From Bacillota bacterium (lineage in GTDB: Bacteria > Bacillota > Negativicutes > Sporomusales > Sporomusaceae), in the NCBI GenBank assembly GCA_023443285.1, contig JAEZVB010000098.1:1-18700 (forward strand): 18,700 nt of DNA. The letters are read 5' to 3'. How positions within the stretch are numbered: the stretch's first letter is position 1; each line of letters starts with the position of its first letter. The notes beneath the pieces were generated by a model that saw only the letters and a program-made list of their open reading frames with translations, did no database searches and had not been told where the DNA came from. Both the position numbers and the translations under genes were made by a program. Shown one piece after another: positions 13,592-18,700 of the stretch.

Positions 13592-14917
13592 ATGTATTTT
13601 ATCTACAATATTGTGGCGACCCTATTAGTTATACTGGCTTTGCCGGTATTTGCCATACGGTTTATTCGTGAAGACGGGTTTGGAGAACGGCTTAAGCAGA
13701 GCTTTGGGGCTTTACCAGCCGAAACCCTGGCAAAAGTCAGTGGCAAACAGGCTATTTGGGTTCATGCCGCATCAGTTGGCGAAATTGTGGCAGCAAGCCC
13801 CATTGTTAAAGAAATTCAGCATGAACTCCCCGGTGTCCCTATTGTGGTATCGGTAGTTACGGCCAGTGGCTATGATATGGCTAAGCGCATTATTCCGGAA
13901 GCCGACGGTATTATCTTTTTTCCGCTGGATTTGCCATATCTGAGCTACTCGGTTGCTGCTAAAATCAGGCCGCAGGCATTTCTCATGGTAGAAACAGAAT
14001 TGTGGCCGAATTTTCTTAAAGCGGCTCGAAAATTGAATATACCGACTATGATGGTTAATGGCAGAATAAGTGACAAAAGCGTCAAACGTTACGTTTATTT
14101 TCGTAAAGTGTTGGCAGATATGCTGGATACTGTTAGCAAGTTTTGCATGCAATCGAGTATTGATGCCAAATATATTATCCGCCTGGGTGCTGACCCGGCG
14201 AGAGTGGTTATTACCGGCAACACCAAATTTGATCAAAATTATACCGAACTTAGTGCTCAAGACAAGAACCAAATGCTTATTACGCTGGGTTTGAGTAACG
14301 CTGATCAAATTCTGGTAGCCGGCAGTACGCACCGGGGCGAGGAAGAGTTGTTATTTCCGGCTTTCAGCCAAATTCGAACTGAGTTTCCGAGGACGCAATT
14401 TGTTGTTGCTCCACGTGATACCTTGCGGGCAGGCGAACTTGTCGAGTTAGCTGCTAACCATGGTTTTACGGCTGTAAGGCGAACCGAAATGCCGGGAAAA
14501 CAGTCCTCGCAGCCTGATATGATTATTGTCGATACCATTGGTGAATTGGGAAAGATGTATGGTCTTGGTGATATTGTCTATGTCGGCGGCAGTCTTATCC
14601 CGCATGGGGGTCACAATATTTTAGAACCGGCTGCTCATGGCAAACCTATACTAGTTGGCCCGAACATGTTTAATTTCAAAGAGACTTATGCACTATTTTC
14701 TGAACGGGGAGTTTGCTTGACTGTTCATAGCAGTGAGGATGTAACGAAAACTATACTCAAATTATTACATAATCCAAGCCTGCGAAAAGAGATAGGCCAA
14801 GAGTCACTGGTAATTATTAATGAAAATCGCGGCGCTTCCCATAAAAGCGCTTTGTATTTAAAAGAACTGCTGCAGCAAAGGAATGTTGCAGTAAGCCAGA
14901 ACACAGGCCGGCAATAG
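13592..14917 (+). CDS. waaA: WaaA (KdtA), Kdo transferase
   Basis: A 441-residue family-30 glycosyltransferase starting at ATG 13592, with GAGG 7 bases upstream and the msbA stop 19 bases before it. It transfers Kdo from CMP-Kdo to lipid IVA at the inner membrane. An N-terminal membrane anchor spans about residues 3-23. The motif WVHAASVGEI contains Glu64, corresponding to the catalytic Glu60 of E. coli. Further family segments are FFPLDLPY, VETELWPNF, VNGRISDKS, GNTKFDQ, AGSTHRGEEE and GGSLIPHGGHNILEPAAHGKP (nucleotide-sugar donor site). Length is close to E. coli (425). One or two transferred Kdo units cannot be told from sequence. CMP-Kdo is supplied by kdsD, kdsA and kdsB downstream. Confidence 0.97.
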   Translation: MYFIYNIVATLLVILALPVFAIRFIREDGFGERLKQSFGALPAETLAKVSGKQAIWVHAASVGEIVAASPIVKEIQHELPGVPIVVSVVTASGYDMAKRIIPEADGIIFFPLDLPYLSYSVAAKIRPQAFLMVETELWPNFLKAARKLNIPTMMVNGRISDKSVKRYVYFRKVLADMLDTVSKFCMQSSIDAKYIIRLGADPARVVITGNTKFDQNYTELSAQDKNQMLITLGLSNADQILVAGSTHRGEEELLFPAFSQIRTEFPRTQFVVAPRDTLRAGELVELAANHGFTAVRRTEMPGKQSSQPDMIIVDTIGELGKMYGLGDIVYVGGSLIPHGGHNILEPAAHGKPILVGPNMFNFKETYALFSERGVCLTVHSSEDVTKTILKLLHNPSLRKEIGQESLVIINENRGASHKSALYLKELLQQRNVAVSQNTGRQ

Positions 14918-14951
14918 CGTCTTGTGAAGTCAAGGAAAAGGCGGAAATTGT

Positions 14952-16106
14952 ATGATAAATCAGCGGGAAGCGCTACAAGTATATTTATATAAACTAGTGC
15001 ACGGCGAGCAACATGGTTTTTTTGCAGCCGTGATTCTTGGCGCGCTTCGCGTCATGTCTTTTATTTATGGACTGGGGGTGCAATGCAAGCTTGCCCTTTA
15101 TCGCTGGGGTGTATTGGAACGCCGCAAACTCCCGTGTAAAGTAATCAGCTTAGGTAATATTACTGTTGGCGGCACTGGTAAAACCCCGACGGCGCAGCGA
15201 CTAGCTGCTTTCATCCGTGATAAGGGATACCGGGTAGTCATTCTTAACAGAGGTTACCGGGCAGCCTGGAAAGGCCAAGTTGGCGTTGTGTCAGATGGAC
15301 GTAAAATCTACATGACAGTTACTGAAGCCGGTGATGAAGCCTATCTTCTTGCCAAGAGCCTGCCGGGCGTACCGGTAATCATTGGCCGCAACCGCTCGAT
15401 TACCGGTGATTATGCAGTGCAGCATTTAAACGCCGAAGTTATTATTCTGGATGACGCCTACCAGCACTGGCAGCTTGAACGTGATTTGGACATTGTGCTT
15501 ATTGATACCATAAATGTTTTTGGCAATAACTTTCTCCTGCCCAGAGGGACATTGCGTGAGCCGCTCACCAATCTGAATAGAGCCAATGCCTTCTTGTTGA
15601 CGAAAGTCGATCAATCAACAGGTTCGGCGAGAGATGCCATCAAGGATACCTTGCACAAATACAACGCCGATGCCCTAATCATTGAAAGTACCCATACCCC
15701 GCAGTGTTTCATTGAAATCGAAGAATGGTATAAAGGGGTTCGCCCGGAAACCGTGCCGCTGGAAGCCATTAAGGATCGTGTAGTGTTCCCTTTTTCGGCA
15801 ATCGGCAATCCGTCCTCCTTTGAGCAGACCATTACTGATTTGGGCGGAAAAATTGCGGCTTCAGTCCGCTATCCCGATCACCACGATTACACCATGGCCG
15901 AGATGCAGGCTATTATGCAAAAAGCCGTTGACAATAACGCCGAAGCGCTAATCACTACAGACAAAGACGCCGTCAAGATTCCTTCTGAATTTATTCATTC
16001 AGAGAGACCGTTGCCGCTCTACGTGTTATCTATTGAGGTTAGATTCCATGATGGGTATGAAGAATTAATGGATATGATAAAAAATGTGTCAAAACATAAA
16101 ACCTAG
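14952..16106 (+). CDS. lpxK: LpxK, tetraacyldisaccharide 4'-kinase
   Basis: A 384-residue protein starting at ATG 14952; the ribosome binding site (AAAAGGCGG, 14936-14944) is weaker than those of the neighbours. It phosphorylates the 4' position of the lipid A disaccharide at the membrane. A hydrophobic N-terminal segment (about 22-45) can anchor it. The P-loop GGTGKTP is at 73-79, in the typical context SLGNITVGGTGKTP. LDDAYQH (166-172) replaces the commoner LDDGFQH, and GDEAY (127-131) replaces the usual GDEP; both keep the acidic residues. DHHDYT near residue 314 and ITTDKDAVKI are also family marks. It is longer than E. coli LpxK (328), chiefly by N-terminal and central additions. It is the only kinase of this type here. 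Confidence 0.95.
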   Translation: MINQREALQVYLYKLVHGEQHGFFAAVILGALRVMSFIYGLGVQCKLALYRWGVLERRKLPCKVISLGNITVGGTGKTPTAQRLAAFIRDKGYRVVILNRGYRAAWKGQVGVVSDGRKIYMTVTEAGDEAYLLAKSLPGVPVIIGRNRSITGDYAVQHLNAEVIILDDAYQHWQLERDLDIVLIDTINVFGNNFLLPRGTLREPLTNLNRANAFLLTKVDQSTGSARDAIKDTLHKYNADALIIESTHTPQCFIEIEEWYKGVRPETVPLEAIKDRVVFPFSAIGNPSSFEQTITDLGGKIAASVRYPDHHDYTMAEMQAIMQKAVDNNAEALITTDKDAVKIPSEFIHSERPLPLYVLSIEVRFHDGYEELMDMIKNVSKHKT

Positions 16107-16125
16107 TCCTTATTGGAGGTAAACT

Positions 16126-16869
16126 ATGAACATACTCTGTGTTATTCCGGCAAGGTATTCATCAACTCGCCTGCCGGGAAAACCACTGGCGATGATTGCT
16201 GGGAAACCTATGATTGAGCGTGTTTATGACCGGGCCAAGCAGGCCAAACGGCCTAGTGTCGTCCTGGTAGCAACCGACCATGAACTTGTATATCAGGCAG
16301 TGCAAGGTTTTGGCGGCCAGGTAATGATGACCTCGCCAGACCATCCGACAGGCACCGACCGCCTGGCCGAGGTGGCGACAAAGCACACCGAGGCTGATAT
16401 TATCATCAACGTCCAGGGGGACGAACCGCTCATTGCTCCTGAAGTCATTGATTTATTGGCTGGGGCTTTTGATGCTGATACCGAACTGAACATGGCTACC
16501 CTGATGACAGAGATGGAAAAAAATGAATATAATTTGCCAAGTGCGGTCAAAGTTGTGACAAGCCTAAATGGCTACGCTCTGTATTTTTCTCGCTCACTTA
16601 TTCCTTATCCGAGGAGCAGCAAGTGGTCTGATGCTTCACTGCCAGTATATAAGCATATTGGTATTTATGCTTACCGTCGCGACTTTCTGCTCAACTACGC
16701 GGCTTTAGCACCCACCCCGCTTGAACTGACAGAATCCCTGGAGCAACTGCGAGCGCTGGAACATGGCTTTAAGATTAAAGTACTTAAAACTGATTTTAAA
16801 TCGATAGGGGTAGATACCCCGGAAGACTTAGAAAAAGTTAACGAATATTTTAGGAGGCAAAATCTATGA
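16126..16869 (+). CDS. kdsB: KdsB, CMP-Kdo synthetase
   Basis: A 247-residue nucleotidyltransferase starting at ATG 16126 with GGAGGT 5 bases upstream. It activates Kdo with CTP to CMP-Kdo in the cytoplasm, the substrate of WaaA. The N-terminal IPARYSSTRLPGKPL is the CTP-binding signature of this family. Other marks are ATDHE, GTDRLAE, NVQGDEPLI (metal and nucleotide binding), PYPRS, KHIGIYAYRRDFL, and the C-terminal IGVDTPEDLEKV. Length is normal (about 248). The stop codon overlaps the next gene's start (ATGA at 16866-16869), so kdsB and kdsA are probably translationally coupled. Confidence 0.98.
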   Translation: MNILCVIPARYSSTRLPGKPLAMIAGKPMIERVYDRAKQAKRPSVVLVATDHELVYQAVQGFGGQVMMTSPDHPTGTDRLAEVATKHTEADIIINVQGDEPLIAPEVIDLLAGAFDADTELNMATLMTEMEKNEYNLPSAVKVVTSLNGYALYFSRSLIPYPRSSKWSDASLPVYKHIGIYAYRRDFLLNYAALAPTPLELTESLEQLRALEHGFKIKVLKTDFKSIGVDTPEDLEKVNEYFRRQNL

Positions 16870-17690
16870 ACACCGTACGCATACAAAACATCACAGTTGG
16901 CGGCCAAAATCCGATTGCTCTGATTGCCGGACCCTGCGTTATCGAAGATGCCGAGCGTACCTTAGCTATCGGGCGCGCAATCAAAGCGATTGCCGACCGG
17001 CTAAACATTCCTTACATTTTTAAAGCTTCCTATGACAAAGCCAACCGGTCTTCCTTTAATTCCTTTCGCGGTCCGGGACTCAAAGAAGGCCTGCGCATCT
17101 TAGCCCATATAAAAAAAGAGTTAGGCGCACCGGTGGTAAGCGACATTCATTGCATTACGCAGATTGAAGCCGCCGCCGAGGTACTTGACATTTTGCAAAT
17201 TCCCGCTTTTCTCTGCCGGCAGACTGACCTGGTATATGAGGCAGCCAAAAGCGGCAAGGTTATAAATGTAAAAAAAGGCCAGTTCCTGGCTCCTCTGGAT
17301 ATGAAAAACGTGATTGCTAAAATGGAGGAAGCCGACAACAAAAATATCCTGTTGACTGAACGCGGCGCGACCTTTGGTTATAACAATCTTGTGGCCGATT
17401 TTCGGGCGCTGCCCATTATGCGCTCACTGGGTTACCCGGTAGTATTTGACGCTACCCACAGTGTACAGCTACCCGGTGGTGCTGGCACAACCTCCAGCGG
17501 TCAACGCGAATTTGTTCCTTATTTAACCCGCGCTGCTGTTGCCACAGGCATCGACCTACTGTTTATGGAAGTACATGATAATCCGCCTGAAGCCAAATCA
17601 GACGGCCCCAACATGCTCTACATTGACCAATTGGAAGCCGTTCTGCAAGATGTGTTAGCTATCGATAATGTAGTTAGAAAATATAAATGA
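16866..17690 (+). CDS. kdsA: KdsA, Kdo-8-phosphate synthase, metal-dependent type
   Basis: A 274-residue protein starting at ATG 16866, overlapping the kdsB stop by 4 bases, with AGGAGG (16851-16856) upstream. It condenses arabinose 5-phosphate with phosphoenolpyruvate to Kdo 8-phosphate in the cytoplasm. Family marks are KASYDKANRSS, FRGPGLKEGL, ERGATFGYNNLV, DATHSVQ and SSGQREF. The presumed metal ligands Cys24 (AGPCVIE), His198, Glu235 and Asp246 have exactly the spacing of the metal-dependent Aquifex enzyme (Cys11, His185, Glu222, Asp233); the metal-independent E. coli enzyme has Asn in place of the Cys. It supplies kdsB and lies just before kdsD, which makes its arabinose 5-phosphate. 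Confidence 0.98.
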   Translation: MNTVRIQNITVGGQNPIALIAGPCVIEDAERTLAIGRAIKAIADRLNIPYIFKASYDKANRSSFNSFRGPGLKEGLRILAHIKKELGAPVVSDIHCITQIEAAAEVLDILQIPAFLCRQTDLVYEAAKSGKVINVKKGQFLAPLDMKNVIAKMEEADNKNILLTERGATFGYNNLVADFRALPIMRSLGYPVVFDATHSVQLPGGAGTTSSGQREFVPYLTRAAVATGIDLLFMEVHDNPPEAKSDGPNMLYIDQLEAVLQDVLAIDNVVRKYK

Positions 17691-17704
17691 TAAGTGATAA
17701 GTAA

Positions 17705-17720
17705 TCCTTCCCCAAGGAGG
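17705..17720 (+). promoter_or_regulatory. Ribosome binding site of kdsD inside a small hairpin
   Basis: TCCTT (17705-17709) can pair with AAGGA (17714-17718) around a CCCC loop, covering the AAGGAGG ribosome binding site of kdsD. The stem is only 5 bp, so its effect in the cell is uncertain. Confidence 0.3.
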
Positions 17721-17728
17721 TAATTCGT

Positions 17729-18700
17729 ATGCCAATTGAACATGCGCGTGCTTGTTTAGAACTGGAAGCCGCAGCGATTCGCGCGTTAATTCCCCGTGTC
17801 AACGACCAGTTTGCCACTGCCATGAACATGATTTTGCGTTGCCAGGATCGGGTAATTGTTACCGGTATGGGCAAATCAGGCATTATTGGTAAAAAGATTG
17901 CAGCAACCTTGGCCAGCACAGGTACGCCGGCCTTTTTTCTTCATCCGGCCGAAGGCATTCATGGTGATTTGGGCATGGTTACTGCTAATGATATTGTTAT
18001 TGCTATTTCCAATAGTGGCGAAACCAATGAAGTAATCGGATTACTGCCAACGCTCAAACGGATTGGGGCTCCCATTATTGCCATGACTGGCCGGAATGAG
18101 TCCACCCTGGCACAAAATGCCGATGTTTTTCTGAACGTAGCAGTACAAAGAGAGGCCTGCCCGCTTGGCTTAGCTCCTACTGCCAGTACTACAGCCACAC
18201 TGGCAATGGGCGATGCGCTGGCGATGGCGCTATTATCGGCACGCAATTTTACCCCGGAAGATTTTGCACTATATCATCCGGGTGGCGCACTAGGTCGCAA
18301 ATTGCTGCTTACTGTCGAAAATGTCATGCATGGAGGTGATGACCTGCCAATCGTAACACCGGACAAAACTGTAAAGGAAGCATTATTTGCTATTACTGCC
18401 AAAGGACTGGGCGCAGTTGTGGTTGTTGACGCTCTTGATACTATGCTGCTTGTTGGCTTGTTAACAGACGGAGACATTCGCCGCAGCCTGGAAAAAGGAC
18501 ACGAGTTCTTGGACAAATCGGTAGCTGGACTGATGACCAAACAGCCTCGCACCATTACCAAGGATAAACTGGCCGCCCAGGCGCTTAATACGATGGAGAA
18601 AAACCAGCCGCGGCCGATTACACTACTGCCAGTAGTTGACAGCGAGTTTCGAGCCATTGGAATTATTCACCTTACTGACTTATTGCGTCAAGGAGTGGTA
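17729..18700 (+). CDS. kdsD: KdsD, arabinose-5-phosphate isomerase, 3' end missing
   Basis: The frame runs from ATG 17729, with AAGGAGG 8 bases upstream, to the window end, giving 324 residues without a stop. KdsD converts ribulose 5-phosphate to arabinose 5-phosphate, the first step of Kdo synthesis, in the cytoplasm. The SIS domain (about residues 35-170) has GMGKSG (46-51, Lys49), AEGIHGD (His78) and SNSGET; YHPGGALG contains His183, matching catalytic His193 of E. coli. Two CBS domains follow (about 205-265 and 272-324). The E. coli protein has 328 residues, so only a few residues, if any beyond that, are probably missing. It follows kdsA by 38 bases and continues the same transcript. Confidence 0.96.
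   Translation, partial: MPIEHARACLELEAAAIRALIPRVNDQFATAMNMILRCQDRVIVTGMGKSGIIGKKIAATLASTGTPAFFLHPAEGIHGDLGMVTANDIVIAISNSGETNEVIGLLPTLKRIGAPIIAMTGRNESTLAQNADVFLNVAVQREACPLGLAPTASTTATLAMGDALAMALLSARNFTPEDFALYHPGGALGRKLLLTVENVMHGGDDLPIVTPDKTVKEALFAITAKGLGAVVVVDALDTMLLVGLLTDGDIRRSLEKGHEFLDKSVAGLMTKQPRTITKDKLAAQALNTMEKNQPRPITLLPVVDSEFRAIGIIHLTDLLRQGVV

Noticed and set aside
13772..14332. 186-codon minus-strand open frame
   Set aside because: Antisense inside waaA, whose motifs and length are complete; composition is shadow-like.
17688..17704. Tandem GATAAGT repeat after the kdsA stop
   Set aside because: Only two 7-base copies, giving extra stop codons; too short to claim function.

Overview
The window is a dense, entirely plus-strand block of outer-membrane and lipopolysaccharide (LPS) genes. 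It carries a full Raetz-pathway set (lpxC, fabZ, lpxA, lpxI, lpxB, lpxD, lpxK, a late acyltransferase), Kdo synthesis and transfer (kdsD, kdsA, kdsB, waaA), the flippase msbA, Skp-type periplasmic chaperones and a small outer-membrane beta-barrel-like protein. Several features suggest a diderm Firmicute of class Negativicutes, probably Sporomusaceae-like: nearly every gene has a strong GGAGG-type ribosome binding site, sigma-A-like promoters are AT-rich, LpxI replaces LpxH, KdsA is of the metal-dependent type, and all these genes sit in one long cluster. The genus cannot be fixed from the sequence alone.

Layout. Bases 1-2270: the 3' part of a long coiled-coil OmpH/Skp-like gene, a second Skp paralogue that appears to be a lipoprotein, and lpxD. 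Bases 2271-2461: a structured leader with a weak terminator candidate. Bases 2462-3982: a small YjbH-like outer-membrane protein and an LpxL/HtrB-type acyltransferase. Bases 3983-4236: a REP-like inverted repeat that may act as a terminator, then a promoter surrounded by GATATAC repeats. Bases 4237-7397: a two-gene ABC system (a 784-residue permease with a giant extracytoplasmic domain, plus an ATPase) that I cannot assign to a described system. Bases 7490-8775: lpxC and fabZ behind their own promoter. Bases 8776-8974: a non-coding leader with a 26-bp operator-like palindrome abutting a perfect TATAAT. Bases 8975 to the end: lpxA, lpxI, lpxB, msbA, waaA, lpxK, kdsB, kdsA and kdsD (cut by the window end).

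How they work together. LpxA, LpxC, LpxD, LpxI, LpxB and LpxK make lipid IVA. FabZ sits at the branch between fatty acid and lipid A synthesis. KdsD, KdsA and KdsB make CMP-Kdo, which WaaA transfers to lipid IVA. The LpxL-type enzyme adds a secondary acyl chain and MsbA flips the product. Skp proteins and the barrel-like protein belong to outer-membrane assembly. The unassigned ABC pair lies in the middle of this set and is the best candidate here for an undescribed envelope system: its membrane topology resembles the FtsX/MacB/LolC class, but its C-terminal tail carries an EAA-like coupling motif and its ATPase resembles importer ATPases (GlnQ/PhnC/MetN type).
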